Below the pieces are notes generated by a model, which was not told where the DNA came from, ran no database searches, and saw only the letters and a list, made by a program, of their open reading frames with translations. Both the position numbers and the translations under genes were made by a program. DNA of 64,000 nt from Trematomus loennbergii. Lineage: Eukaryota > Chordata > Actinopteri > Perciformes > Nototheniidae. This document shows, one piece after another, positions 20,798 to 34,077 of this stretch. Each line of letters begins with the position of its first letter. Position 1 is the stretch's first letter. The stretch lies in contig JAAOOA010001146.1 in NCBI GenBank assembly GCA_012861695.1, positions 98,569 through 162,568 of the forward strand, read 5' to 3'.

Positions 20798-21280
20798 ATG
20801 CTGAGTCGGAGGCGAAGGCGGTTAAGAAGCCTTAACAAAAGAATTGGACCACGAAAAGCACACGCTATGGACATGTTTCGCCGTAGGACAGCTGAGCATG
20901 ATGACCGTTATCACGCCCAAAGAACAGCAATGGTATGTTCATTAAATCACATTAATACTATCTAATGTAGGATTTATGGAGTTATGTAGGGCTAATTTGT
21001 GTCTTTGTATGTGTTCCAGATATGCGAATACTACGGAACGCGTCGTGTCCCGCGCTCTCTCTGGGTGAACAATAGAACATCGGCCTGGTGGGAGAAGGTG
21101 GTGCCAACGTACACCAATGTGCAGTGGATCAAAGATTTCCGAATGTCCAAGGGCTCTTTTCAACTCCTCTGTATTCGCCTGGAAGCAACGTTGGGGAGAC
21201 GCAACCTAAAAAAATCGCCGCGGGGCAAGACACGCGCACAGCCCTTGAGGCATCTGAACAGCATGGAAATTGTAAATTGA
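20798..21280 (+). pseudogene. Harbinger transposase N-terminus (outer element), truncated
   Basis: Exon 1 is 20798-20932 (MLSRRRRRLRSLNKRIG..., 45 codons, donor AATG|GTATGT). Exon 2 begins at 21020 after GTTCCAG with ICEYYGTRRVPRSLW, then WWEKVVPTYTNVQWIKDFRM, the conserved N-terminal Harbinger region. It is homologous to, but clearly diverged from, the inner element's protein. Similarity ends near 21214 and a stop follows at 21280, with no DDE domain. Confidence 0.75.
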
Positions 21281-21847
21281 CAATAAAGCTGATCTTTTGT
21301 ACAGTGCATTTGGTTCTCTCTTTTTTTACCACAGTCAACAGACACAATTACAATAGTGCAGACACACCCTTAGTGCAAAGATTAAATGTCAGTACAGTAT
21401 CAAAACAGTACTCGTACTGTATATTTGTATATTAATATGAGTATATTATTATGTTAAATGTGTGTTAAAGACAATGGGATGAGGTTGAAAGCTCTTTAAA
21501 AAGCTTTTGTATACCATCTTTACTGTGATAAATACATAGATGTTAAGCATACACACCTGAAGAACTACGTTACACACACACAGGTTAGTCTGTGTACCGC
21601 TGCACTGCTGCTGGTTTAAACAAAGACAGTCATGATGCTAGTGCCGTGCATGGAGGTTCTCTTTTATTTATCAGCAGCAGATCAATAAGTGTCAGTAGTA
21701 TCAAAACAATATAATAACAGTGGCAATATATATATATATATATATATATATAATAACAATAGGTAGGCTCAGCAGCAGACACACCTTAGTGCAAAGTTAG
21801 GTGTCAGTATTAATAACAGTGGCATATAATATAATCACAATAATAAA

Positions 21848-21990
21848 AAATTAACTGTCCCAGGTGTAGGCAATTTGGGGTGAAGTGTCTTGCCCAGGGA
21901 CACAACGACATCCTGACTGCAGTGGGGTTTGAACCTGTGCTCCCCTGATCCGAACACCAACGCACCAGACCACTGCAACGCACGCCTCCC
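21848..21990 (-). mobile_element. tRNA-like SINE
   Basis: On the minus strand GCAGTGGTCTGGTGCGTTGG resembles an A box, and GGTTCAAACCCC is a good B box. TGTCCCTGGGCAAGACACTT follows, which recalls the conserved core of fish V-type SINEs. It is short and lies inside the outer Harbinger. The family name is uncertain. Confidence 0.55.
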
Positions 21991-22060
21991 AACAAGTCAT
22001 TGTACAGTTTATCAACGACGACAAGTTTTTCTTAATTTTTGTATTGAAGGCCTGTTGGAT

Positions 22061-23299
22061 TTAATCAGCTCGCTTAGCACTGCCAGAAGCCCAGCCTGAA
22101 AGGTATTTTGTTGCTCCACCTGGCACCATGAGCGGCTGGTCGTCCGATTCATGGGCCTTGTGTGAATGCAGCAGCCGTTCGTCGTGCATCTCCTTGGCAC
22201 GCAGGTCCTCATTCTCCTTGCTGACCATGGCACGGCGGTCCATCGCCATGATGGTGTCAAGGAAGCTGTCATCGCGTGCCCACTTTCCTAAGGTGAAATA
22301 TGCAAGATACAAGATCAGTTTAATCGCAACAACGAGACAACTTTGTCCAACATTGGACATGGTGCAGGCAGGGACAGTGTACAAAATGTATTGTTTTGTG
22401 CTTAATGTATGCTTGAACTTTGTTTTATAGGTATTAGTGGACATCAGTTAGATGTGTAACCTTCTTTCAAGGCCAGAGTAGTTACAGTGTAAGTGGATTG
22501 ACATCTAACATAACATGGCTGAGTACAATTATAACAATCAATAAAAAAAAGGAAAAATAAATAGAATTTCAATTACATTTCTACTTAAATGTGCAAAAAT
22601 ATTAGAACATCAGTCTTTGTGGCATGCAGGTAATCAACTGTTTAAGCTTTTACCATTAACATGTAGAATGAATGTTGCAAATGACTTGAAATTATAGCAA
22701 CTACAATGTATTGTTAGAGGTAGCATTATGTCCAGCTAGCATGCTAATTGCTAACGTTATATTATCGTTTTATCCCGGAGGGGAAAACTAGTTTCTAATC
22801 CTGAGAGAAACACCTCGCCTGAAACACACCATTAGTGCCATGAGTTAGTGAATTACAGAACATTGCACACTTATTCACAAGTCAAAACGTGTTCATAGCG
22901 GGGACGGCTGAGAATAGCTAGCTAGCTAGCTAGATGTTGTTAGCCAGCTTGGACCTATTATAGCAAGTTCTAGCATGGCTAGCTCGATCTACTGAGCAAA
23001 TAAAAGTACATCTAAGACCAGTATTGTGCAGATTAAAACAGTGCAGTGCATGTATTTTATTTTACCTTCGTAGTCGTCCCGACATGACTTTGCCAGGTCT
23101 GCTAACTTTGCTGAGCCACGGAAACTGCATTCAATAGAAGCTTCTGAATGCGGCGCTTCGTGTCCTCCGAGTAAATCGCCAGAAGCGCCGAAACATCCTC
23201 ATCACTCCACCGCTCCGATGATTTATTTAGTGTTGCTATAATAACTGCTTTCACAAAAGTAATCTCTTCGGGTGCGCTGCCCGAAGCGAGCAAATACAA
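22061..23299 (-). pseudogene. Myb/SANT-like gene of the outer Harbinger, degraded
   Basis: On the minus strand RWSDEDVSALLAIYSEDTKR (near 23160-23220) is the start of a Myb/SANT domain. The frame shifts, and the exon continues to a donor (GACTACGAAG|GTAAAAT, near 23065). A later exon after an acceptor near 22290 encodes KWARDDSFLDTIMAMDRR and a charged helix, ending at 22061; a competing frame continues to 22012. Much of the DNA-binding domain is missing, so this copy is dead. Confidence 0.6.
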
Positions 23300-23386
23300 T
23301 GGCCGCTTACAAAAAAAAATTCAGAGTCAAACGGGCGTGGTTTGCGTTCCGCACAGCCAATCAGACGTACGAACTATTTTCTCCCA

Positions 23387-23412
23387 CGACAGTCCCTGCT
23401 CTCTAGCAGGGA
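23387..23412. repeat. Subterminal hairpin of the outer Harbinger
   Basis: AGTCCCTGCT and its reverse complement AGCAGGGACT flank a few bases (CTCT). Placed about 130 bp inside the right end, it may be a transposase recognition structure or chance. Confidence 0.6.
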
Positions 23413-23544
23413 CTGAAAAGCGGGTCAGACGAACTAATTTGAACTACTTTAGTTCCTGCGGCTTTTTGGTGTGAACGCAAATATATCGTAGTTCTGAACT
23501 ATCGTGGGAAAAGTACTCCAAAGTACTCCGGTGTGAACGCGCCT

Positions 23545-24092
23545 ATAGCATTCGATGTTTTTGCGACTGCACTTGAGGATACATTCAAAGTTCTTGACAT
23601 TTTCCGGATCGACTGGCCTTCATTTCTTAAAGTGATGATGGACGGTCGCTTCTCTTTACTGGGTTGAGTGGTTCTTGCTATAATATGGATTACAACAGCA
23701 GTCAAATAGGGCTTTCCACTGTGCACTAACTCTACCTCTGCTCAACACAACTGATGGTCTCAAACACATTAAGAAGGCAAGTCATTCCACACATCGACTC
23801 TTGACAAGGCACACGTGTTCATTGAAAACCATTCCAGGTGACGACCTCATGAAGCTGACTGAGAGAAGCCAAGAGTGTGCAAAGCTGTCATTAAGGCAAA
23901 AGGGGGCTACTTTGAAGAATCTAAAATAAAAATCATATTCTTGATTTTTTAACACTTTTTTGTTCACTAGATAATTCCATATGTGTTCTTTCATAGTTTT
24001 GATGTCTTCAGTATTAATCTATAAAGTAGAAACACATTTAAATAAACAAAAAACATTGAATGAGAAGGTGTCCAAACGTTTGACTGGTACTG
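23545..24092 (-). mobile_element. Tc1-type transposon fragment (part 3, copy A)
   Basis: The Tc1 sequence resumes with TGTTTTTGCGACTGCACTTG and continues to the terminus GTTTGACTGGTACTG, with TA following. This matches the canonical fish Tc1 end. The left end of this Tc1 is deleted in copy A. Its transposase frame is destroyed. Confidence 0.8.
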
Positions 24093-24281
24093 TATATAAA
24101 AAACACACATATTTTAATATTGAGCAGGTTCCCTCATCTATAATCATTTATACAAGCGCAACTTTGAACATGTACAGCAGTAAAATGCAACATACACAAT
24201 AATCAAGAAACAACATAAATGAAACACTGACAGGGAACATTTTACTGCACCGTCATTACTTTTACATAAGAAGGTGCCGTC
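24093..24281. other. Intron sequence between Tc1 and solo LTR
   Basis: Non-coding. The TTAA at 24114-24117 corresponds to the site where copy B has the Kolobok-like element. Bases from about 24160 match copy B from 45063 on. Confidence 0.65.
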
Positions 24282-24773
24282 TGTGGAGGAAACTTCTGTG
24301 TAGTAATGCATGGCGTCACCGACTCAGGAAGGAGACACGGTGAGAGTTGGAGCTTTGATGTCAAACACTGATGGGTTTATTCAGAGTATTCGGCCGGAGG
24401 ATTCACATCACAAATCATAGAGTCAGAGGTTCTGACCACACGGTAGAGTTGCCACGTCAATTCTGAAGAACCTCTCTCTATGCTAGACCTTTTAACAGGT
24501 TCACAGAGAGAAATCAACATATCTGAAGGAGTAGACTAAACACTGAATCACCTGCGTCCGACGCTCATGGCCTCAAGGATTTCACATCCTAGAGCCCACA
24601 AACACCGATTAAGAAGTGCCTCAGTGTTCCCACAACAATTACCCTTCGTGCCAGACAAGTTGACCGGTCACACACTGGTGACAACAACACATATGGCACC
24701 AAGGCCTTTCCTTAAAGGAGATAACACATGTCAGAGTAAAAGGTTAGATATCTAGAAGAATTATTCCTTAACA
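24282..24773 (-). repeat. Solo LTR of the 2699-9879 family
   Basis: The reverse complement of the LTRs at 2699-3189 and 9388-9879, complete from TGTGGAGG to CCTTAACA. It is flanked by CCGTC at 24277-24281 and 24774-24778. Copy B has the empty site CCGTC once, at 45181-45185. The internal region was removed by LTR-LTR recombination. Confidence 0.93.
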
Positions 24774-25170
24774 CCGTCAAATGTTCTGTTAATACTTGCA
24801 TACTTTTACTTAAATAAGGTTTGAATGCAGGATTTTAATTTGTAACAGAGTATTGTAATTCTATACTGTAGGCGTAGTGTATCTGTGAACGATCCCAAAT
24901 ACAATTCCTTGTTTACATTGCAGCTAGTGCTACGCCAGAAGAAAAAAAAAAATTTCATTTTGAACTGGAAGTGGAAAGGGGCTGGGCTACATGAGGTGAC
25001 TTGAGCCAACACAAATACACAATAGGTGGGACTAAGAGAGATAATGTGAAAATATAAAAACAAAGGCATTAATTAGGGCTGCAAAATGTCTCCCATTGTA
25101 ATGGTGATGAGATTTTTAAATGCTAACACTTAACAGTTTGTTCTGACTGTGTGTTTCCTGTTTCCTGCAG
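24774..25170 (+). other. 3' end of intron A
   Basis: Non-coding sequence shared with 45181-45576. It ends with a pyrimidine-rich tract and acceptor TTTCCTGTTTCCTGCAG at 25170. Confidence 0.75.
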
Positions 25171-26597
<1,427 letters not shown>

Positions 26598-27604
26598 GTA
26601 AGGGAATACATTTGTCTATTTTGTATCCTGATGACCTGATGCCGTTACATGTAATACGTTACTCCCTAAGCCTGTTTTCACCCACCTGCAACCGATTCGC
26701 TAATAATCACAAATGTTCATTTCTTCGACCCCTTGACTCGACTATTTCTTGTTTAATAATCGTTACATCTCCTCAGGACCAAGTTCCCGTGTCCTGCCCT
26801 TCACCTGCTGATCACCCACTGCTCATTTAAGGTGGACTCACCTTTACAAGGGACCAGCTAGTCTTAGTGTCTTAATGCAAACGTTTTGTAAAGTGATGCT
26901 AGACCATCAACGTGCTGTTGGGTTGTGTGCTCTCTGCAGGACGGGGTCTGGACTCAAAGATTGTTTATGGTATGAGAGCTTCATTCTGTTTTTGTTGTCT
27001 AAACAACGCCAACAGAGCGATACGTCTTCTTTCCAGCAGATGGCATACATGTTACATCATCCAGTTCAACTGTCATCCACATATTAGTGATTCAAAACAG
27101 CAATGTGTGAGATATGGCTAGTAATTGACTATTTCAACAGAATGTGAAGAGGTTACAGTCTTGAGGCCATGTCCAATATGTTTATGTTTTGTTTGATTAA
27201 ATCTACTGAAATGAGCATTCAATGACTAAATTATTCTTAATTACTGTCATTACATCATGGGTTTGCATTGCAATATTAGAACGCATAAAACCCAACTTTA
27301 TTTCTTCCAAGTTGCGGGTGTTCATTGTTTAGAAGTCCGCTGTGTTTCATCCAAGCGTCCACTTCGTGCTCCGATAATGCTGAAAGTATCTGTTGTATGC
27401 TTTACCTGCTCCAGTAACAAAAGTGTAATTCACTGGACAGAGACAAGAGATAGTGGATGGATCCAGAGGAGAACCAGAAGATAGTCCGTATAGAGCCTTC
27501 AGGTTCTGAAAATGATCAGGGATAGAGCTAGAAAAAAACTCCAAAAACCTGAATAGAGCTAGAAGATAGCCAGAACAAAGCCAAGAAAGACCCAGTAGGA
27601 AGAC
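26598..27604. other. 3' flank of zinc-finger gene A
   Basis: No gene is recognised. It matches the copy B flank at 47110-47524 and 51745-52513. The TTAAGGTGGACTCACC and TTTGTAAAGTGATGC stretches mark where copy B has the palindromic transposon and its duplicated flanks. Confidence 0.7.
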
Positions 27605-28664
27605 AGGAAGGAGCCACAAGAGTTTGTATTTTATTTTTTAATATTCAAGCTCTTCTCTTAAGATATTATAACTTCCTATCTCAACATGTATCCTTTTATG
27701 CATTAAAAAAACCTTACATTTTTGCTGCCAATTATTGAGATTGTTTCACAGCTTTATCTTAAATATTTAGACTTTTTTTCTATACATATAGATTACATAG
27801 GATGAACAGCACGATCCACTCTGCTGGATTCTGCCCAAATCGGCTCAAAATGCATGCAAACATCTGGCTTTATCCATACTCCTGCAGTTGTATTGTTCTG
27901 GATTCATAGTGAAGTGTATTAGATGTTCTGCACTCTTATTGTTATGTATTTAATATAAAGTGAAATACCCATAAAGTCAGAAAAGAAAAGAGTCTCACTT
28001 AAGGAAAAATTCTTCATTTGCACATAAACATGGTCAAATATTTAAAGTTGTGACCAGATGGTGTCGCCCTAATCCGTGTATCTACGGTCCATTTGTTTTT
28101 CTTTATTACACAAGTTAGCGGAAGAGCATCTGAGAGGCCTTTTTGTTTTTGTTGTTTTACCTTACTAAATGGTCTAATGCTCATTGGAGCGAGGGGCGGG
28201 GCGAAACTCGCGGAAGTGATTTCAAAACAAAAGCCCTCGTTTGCTTGGAACGGTGATAATATTATAAACAAGGTGAATTTAGCGATCACAACGAAAACGG
28301 CCAAGACACATATTGAGCCCAGAAAATGAATGTTATTAAGGGCTGTAAATATAATAGGCCTGTGTCTAAAATGGACAACATTGTTAGGAGATTTAAACTA
28401 TACAGCGATTCTGCACTGCGGTCACTCAGCCGTCTCTCGAGTTTGTTTTTTCAAATCAGCTGCTCTTCATGCTGACGCTTAGAGAGCACCAGAACGCGGC
28501 TCCGGCTCTTCAGATAAGGAGCTGTACACATGCCGCAGTTTTTGTGTGGCTGTGTCTTTAGTTGTAAGCCCAGTGGCGATCTGCTCATCTGTCATACTGA
28601 TCATACAGTCAATAACTTTGTTGTTATTAGCATCTGGTTAGCTAGCTATGCTAACGAATATCAG
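27605..28664. repeat. Inter-unit repeat P, copy 1
   Basis: A 1.06-kb unit beginning GACAGGAAGGAGCCACAAGAG. It is followed immediately by a second copy from 28665 and recurs at 52514-52976. It contains a GC-box-rich stretch (GGGGCGGGGCG near 28194). No ORF has a recognised domain. It could be a degraded promoter or a DNA transposon; I cannot decide. Confidence 0.7.
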
Positions 28665-29020
28665 ACAGGAAGGAGCCACAAGAGTTTGTATTTTTTATTT
28701 TTTAATATTCAAACTCTCTCTTATTATATTATATTATAACTTCCTATCTCAACATGTATCCTTTTATGCATTAAAAAACCTTACATTTTTGCTGCCAATT
28801 ATTGAGATTTTTTCACAGCTTTATCTTAAATATTTAGACTTTTTTTCTATACATATAGATTACATAGGATGAACAGCACGATCCACTCTGCTGGATTCTG
28901 CCCAAATCGGCTCAAAATGCATGCAAACATCTGGCTTTATCCATACTCCTGCAGTTGTATTGTTCTGGATTCATAGTGAAGTGTATTAGATGTTCTGCAC
29001 TCTTATTGTTATGTATTTAA

Positions 29021-29393
29021 AGGTGGGGTAGGTACGTTTGAGAAACTGGCTCGAGATACACTTTTTGTTATATTCCATGGAATGCTCTTAACATCCCGAT
29101 AGCAATGAATATCTTAAGTGCTTTGACAAAAAATCCATACAAAAATGTCATCTGTGGAAGCCGTAGTACTGAAAAAAGCACAACCAATCATTTTAGCTAA
29201 AATAACTGGATGGCCTACCTGCCTGTCAGCCTTCCATCTGTGCACAAACTTATCTCGTGCCCTCATTGGTCATGTGCGCGTTCGTGTGTGTTGGAAGAGG
29301 GGCTCAGTAAGGAAGTGGCAGATTTTTTCCGGCTGTGTATTTTCAAATTCCAGCGCACTCGAGCTGGTTTCTCAAAAATGACCTACCCCACCT
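29021..29393. mobile_element. TTAA-target MITE (373 bp)
   Basis: The terminal inverted repeats AGGTGGGGTAGGT...GAGAAAC extend about 30 bases imperfectly. TTAA lies on both sides (29017-29020, 29394-29397), and P copy 1 shows the empty site at about 27953. TTAA duplication points to piggyBac or Kolobok transposases. It is non-coding. Confidence 0.88.
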
Positions 29394-29448
29394 TTAATAT
29401 AAAGTGAAATACCCATAAAGTCAGAAAAGAAAAGAGTCTCACTTAAGG

Positions 29449-32400
29449 TTGATAGGTAATAGATTAAGAGCGGTGAATCAGCTTAGAAACAGGAAGTGCT
29501 CAAACGTTTGTGTGAGGTTATCAAATTTAGCAGTGATTCCATGTCAGCCACAGCTTGTCACAAAATTTACTGATAGTGTATTTAACAAACTTAAACTAGC
29601 TTTATTAAATGTCAGGTCTTTGGCAGGAAAAACATTTTTAATCAATGATTTTATCACTGAGCACAATCTCGATTTTATGTTTTTAACGGAAACTTGGATT
29701 GAACAAAATAACAGTGCAGCTGTTCTTATCGAATCAACCCCTCCCAACTTTAGTTTTATGAGTCAGGAAAGAATGCATAAGAAAGGGGTGGAGTTGCTAT
29801 TTTGTTCAATGATTCCATTCAATGCAGGAAGACATCTTATGGGGACTTTGCTTCTTTTGAATATGTGGCCCTTCAGCTGAAATGCTCCTCTCGAGCTCTG
29901 TTCCTAAATATCTATAGACCACCCAAATACTGTGCAAGCTTTTTTGATGATTTTACTGAACTGCTGTCTATAGTGTGTATTGACTTTGACCGTCTAGTCA
30001 TTGTTGGTGATTTTAACATCCATGTTGACAACCCCCAGGACAGAGGGGCTAAAGAACTGTTTTGTGTTCTTGATAACTATGGACTGACTCAGCATGTGGC
30101 GGAGCCCACGCACAATAAGGGGCACACTCTGGACTTAATTATCTCAAAGGGTCTGAATATCTCAAAGGTTGTGGTGACTGATGTTGCACTCTCTGATCAT
30201 TCCTGTGTTTTCTTTGAGAGCTCTATTTCTGTTCACAAAAATGTTCAGAAAGAGGTAACCACAAAGCGATATTTAACTGAAAATACTAGGGAAATGTTTA
30301 CTCATAATTTTTCATCCACACTTGCCCCTGCTAACATCTCAGTAAATGAGCTAGTAGATCATTTTAATTCAAAAATTAAAAATGTTATAGATACCATTGC
30401 TCCAACTAAGGTAAAGGAAGTGATTGGCAAGAAAATATCTCCATGGAGAAAGGCCATGACCGTGAGAACAGAAAAAAGAGAGTGTCGAAAAGCTGAACGT
30501 AGGTGGCGAAAAACAAATCTCCAGGTTCACTTTGAAATCTATAAAGAGAGACTTGGCCTTTATAATTTGGAATTGAAAAACGCACGACAGTCTTTCTTCT
30601 CTGACATCATTACCAAAAACAAAAACAACGCACGTGCCTTGTTTGCTACCGTCGACAGACTAACTAACCCCCCAGTGTCAGTAGCCTCTGAATTTCTATC
30701 CACCAGGGCGCAATGATTTTGCCTCCTTCTTCACTGACAAAATTCAGAAAATTAGACAAGCAGTCAGTGCCTCTGCATCAGGTACAGCAAATGTGTTGTC
30801 CCTATGTCCACCTAATATCAATTCAAACACCATGACACAATTCCATCAGATTAATGGTAAAACTTAGAGGACATTATTCAACTTCTGAAATCCTCCTCCT
30901 GCTGCCTTGATATTATTCCAACAGGATTTTTCAAAATGTTTTTCCTTGCATGGCCTCAGATCTACTTCATATAGTAAACACATCTCTTCACTCAGGTATT
31001 TTTCCAGAGGCCCTGAAAACTGCAGTCATTAAACCGCTCTTAAAAAAGAATAATCTAGATGCTTCAGTAATGAACAATTACAGGCCAATATCAAACCTGC
31101 CATTTCTAGGTAAAATCATTGAAAAAGTTGTTTTCAACAGTTGAGTAACTTCTTGCATTTAAATAACTGTTTGGATGTGTTCCAGTCAGGATTTCGTCCA
31201 AACCACAGCACTGAGACTGCTCTTGTAAAGGTCTTCAATGACATCCACTTAAACACAGACAGTGGCAGAACTTCAGTGTTAGTATTATTAGATCTCAGTG
31301 CTGCGTTTGACACTGTTGACCACAACATATTACTAGACCGACTAGAAAACTGGGTGGGACTTTCGGCAACAGTTCTAAATTGGTTTGAGTCCTACTTAAA
31401 GGACAGAAAAAACTTTGTTTCTATAGGTAAATACACATCTGAGTTGACAAATATGACATGTGGGGTACCTCAAGGCTCCATCTTGGGGCCTCTTCTCTTT
31501 AACATCTACATGCTACCTGGCTCAGATAATGAAAAACAACAAAATAAGTTACCATAGCTATGCGGATGACACACAAATTTACGTAACAATTTCACCAGGA
31601 GATTATGCTCCAATTCAAACACTGAGTAAGTGCATTGAACAAATCAATGACTGGATGTGTCAGAACTTTCTCCAATTAAACAAAGATAAAACTGAGGTAA
31701 TGGTTTTTGGAGCCAAGGCAGAACGTATAAAAGTTAGCGCTGAGCTTCAGTCTGCAATGTTCAAAACAACAGATAAAGCCAGAAATCTAGGTGTAGTCAT
31801 GGACTCTGACCTGAGTTTCACATTAAAACAGTTACTAAATCAGCCTACTATCACCTAAAGAACATATCTAGGATTAAAGACTAATGTCACAGCAGGATTT
31901 GGAAAAACTTGTCCATGCTTTTATCTTCAGTAGACTCGACTACTGCAATGGTGTCTTTACAGGCTCACTAAAAAATCTATTAGAAAGCTGCAGCTAATTC
32001 AGAACGCCGCTGCTCGAGTCCTCACTAACACTAAGAAAGTGGATCACATCACTCCTGTTCTGAAGTCCTTACACTGGCTTCCTGTGTGTCAAAGAATAGA
32101 TTTCAAAATATTGTGCTGGTTTATAAAGCTTTGAATGGTTTAGGCCCAAAATACATGTCTGACCTACTGCTAAATTATGAACCATCCAGAACTCTCAGGT
32201 CTTCAGGGACTGGTCAGCTTTCTGTCCCCAGAGTCAGAACTAAACATGGAGAAGCAGCGTTCAGTTATTATGCTCCAAATATCTGGAACAAACTCCCAGA
32301 AACCTGCAGGTCCGCTGCAACTCTTACTACTTTTAAATCCAGGCTGAAGACTTTTCTTTTTGCCGCTGCTTTTAATTGAACTATTCACATCTTAAACTGC

Positions 32401-32573
32401 ACTGTAACTTTTATCCATGTATTTTTTCTTTTAATGTTTATTTTATTATCTTTTCTTTTTAATGACTGATTTTAAATGCCATTTTCTTAATGTCTTCCAT
32501 TTTTGTAAAGCACTTTGAATTGCCTTGTGTTGAAAGGTGCTATATAAATAAACTTGCCTTGCCTTGCCTTGCC
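29449..32573 (+). mobile_element. L2-type LINE, 5'-truncated
   Basis: It contains endonuclease and reverse transcriptase, followed by a 3' UTR ending GGTGCTATATAAATAAACTT and a (CCTTG)n tail, as in fish L2/Maui elements. The flanks join as ACTTAAGG/AAAAAGG, equal to the uninterrupted 52910-52925, with no clear target duplication. ORF1 is absent. Confidence 0.85.
29590..32379 (+). pseudogene. L2 LINE ORF2: endonuclease and reverse transcriptase, frameshifted
   Basis: Endonuclease blocks are LLNVRSLAGK, FLTETWIE, VIVGDFNIHVD and ALSDHSCVFFE. Reverse-transcriptase blocks are [67 protein letters not shown] and the catalytic SYADDTQIYV near 31556-31585. The conserved C-terminus HWLPVCQRIDFK...YKALNGLGP ends at 32379. 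Breaks near 29795, 30705, 31140, 31500 and 31860 prevent translation as one protein. Confidence 0.85.
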
Positions 32574-32880
32574 GGAAAAAGGTTCTTCATTTGCACATAA
32601 ACATGGTCAAATATTTAAAGTTGTGACCAGATGGTGTCGCCCTAATCCGTGTATCTGCTGTCCATTTGTTTTTCTTTATTACACAAGTTAGCGGAAGAGC
32701 ATCTGAGAGGCCTTTTTGTTTTTGTTGTTTTACCTTACTAAATGGTCTAATGCTCATTGGAGCGAGGGGCGGGGCGAAACTTGCGGAAGTGATTTCAAAA
32801 CAAAAGCCCTAGGGGCCGTCACAGCATTCCCACTGGGAGGTGTACGTGCGGTGAGTGCGAGATTGAGAGCAGCTGGTGGA

Positions 32881-33855
32881 ATGGCGTCTTTGAGCCCTGG
32901 AGAGGAGGGTATGGAAAGTGCATCTGAAGGAGATGGAGGATGGAATGAAGTAAGGAAAAAGACTTCAAGAAAGAAGATAGACATGTCAAGTGACAGTCTT
33001 AGTGAATCTGATTCGCAGAATGAATTGAAGAAAGTAAAGAAAAGGATTGAGAATGAAGAGTGGAAAGTGATTGTGGAGTTTGGTGAGCAATCCGCAGCTA
33101 AGCTACATCCAGTGGCCCTGACTAAAGCGATTCACAAAGACGAAGCAAGATTTCTGAGCAAAGGACGGATGTTGGTTGAAATGATGAATGCAAAACAACA
33201 GGAAAAGTTACTGAAAATGAAGACCCTGAATGAAGTTCGAATTAAATGCCATGTTCCTGGAGCAAATCGGAAAATACTTGGAGTTATCAGTGGAGTTCCG
33301 ATAGAAATCGGCATAGAAGAACTCAAGAAAGAAATGAAAGGGGGAAAAGTGTCTGTAGTTAAGCGTCTTCCTACTAGGTATCAGGGTAAGATAGTGGATA
33401 GTTTGTCTGTTCTTCTTCAGTTTGAAGAAACAATTCAACAGAAGATAATGATCGGTTGCATGAGCTTTCCAGTAAGAGAATTCATCCCTAAACCTTTGCG
33501 GTGCTTTAAATGCCAAAGGTTTGGGCATGTGGCAGACAAGTGCAAAGCAACTAAGCCCAGGTGTCCAACATGTGCGGGGGAACATGAATATGGTAGTTGT
33601 GCTGCAGGTGCTAAGGTGAAATGTTGTAACTGTGGTGGGGAACATAGTGCTGCGTATCAGGGCTGCGAAGTGCAGAAAAAGGCCAAGGAGGTGCAGAGAT
33701 ACAAAGTGCAAAATAAAGTCTCATATGCTGAAGCAACAGAAAAGGTATCACTAAACATAGCTAGGAAATCCCAAGTAGCAGCAAGTATATTCTCTTCAAA
33801 AGATTTCCCCCAAACTCCCACAGGCAAAGGAAAGCTCCACAAAGTGTTCACATAA
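32881..33855 (+). pseudogene. LINE B ORF1, nearly complete
   Basis: It runs from the ATG at 32881 without a break through the three CCHC-type clusters (33505-33665). It then goes out of frame in the FPQTP region near 33810, where an extra C in a C run ends it at 33855, whereas LINE A reads on to 1827. The 325-codon frame is the best preserved ORF1 in the window. Role: LINE RNA-binding protein. Confidence 0.8.
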
Positions 33856-34077
33856 GTGTGTGATAGGAGAGGATGCATTGATTGTTAATAAGTAAATTTG
33901 TGGCCTTTATTGGAAAAGTGGTGAATGTTGCTTTGCAACAAACAAAAAAGAGGTCAAGACTGAAAACAATAGTGGAAGCAGCAGGTGATTTTTGGGGATA
34001 AAGGATATAACGGTTGAAATGATACATGATATGCTAGCCCCCAATAATGATGATTCACAGATTAGTGAGTAGATTGA

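Larger units (their letters stand above)
17132..23544 (+). mobile_element. Outer PIF/Harbinger element, interrupted by an inner Harbinger
   Basis: The terminal inverted repeats are AGAGGCGTTCACACC on the left and, reversed, AGGCGCGTTCACACC on the right. Both are followed by repeats of the AGTACTTTTCCCAC and GTTCACACCAAAA motifs. ATA flanks both sides (17129-17131, 23545-23547). Copy B has the empty site at about 42003. It carries a truncated transposase on the plus strand and a degraded Myb-like gene on the minus strand, the usual two-gene Harbinger plan. A second Harbinger (17481-20715) and a SINE are nested in it. Confidence 0.85.
28665..32815. repeat. Inter-unit repeat P, copy 2 (interrupted)
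   Basis: Three pieces, 28665-29020, 29394-29448 and 32574-32815, together reproduce P copy 1 up to AAAACAAAAGCCCT. They are separated by a TTAA MITE and an L2 LINE. It ends where LINE B begins and thus marks the A/B unit boundary. Confidence 0.75.

Noticed and set aside
21858..21990. Possible tRNA gene (B-box-like GGTTCAAACCCC)
   Set aside because: No cloverleaf could be drawn, and the downstream core fits a tRNA-derived SINE better.
27257..27484. 75-codon ORF conserved in copy B (52168-52395)
   Set aside because: Conservation is explained by the recent unit duplication; no domain and no start context of note.
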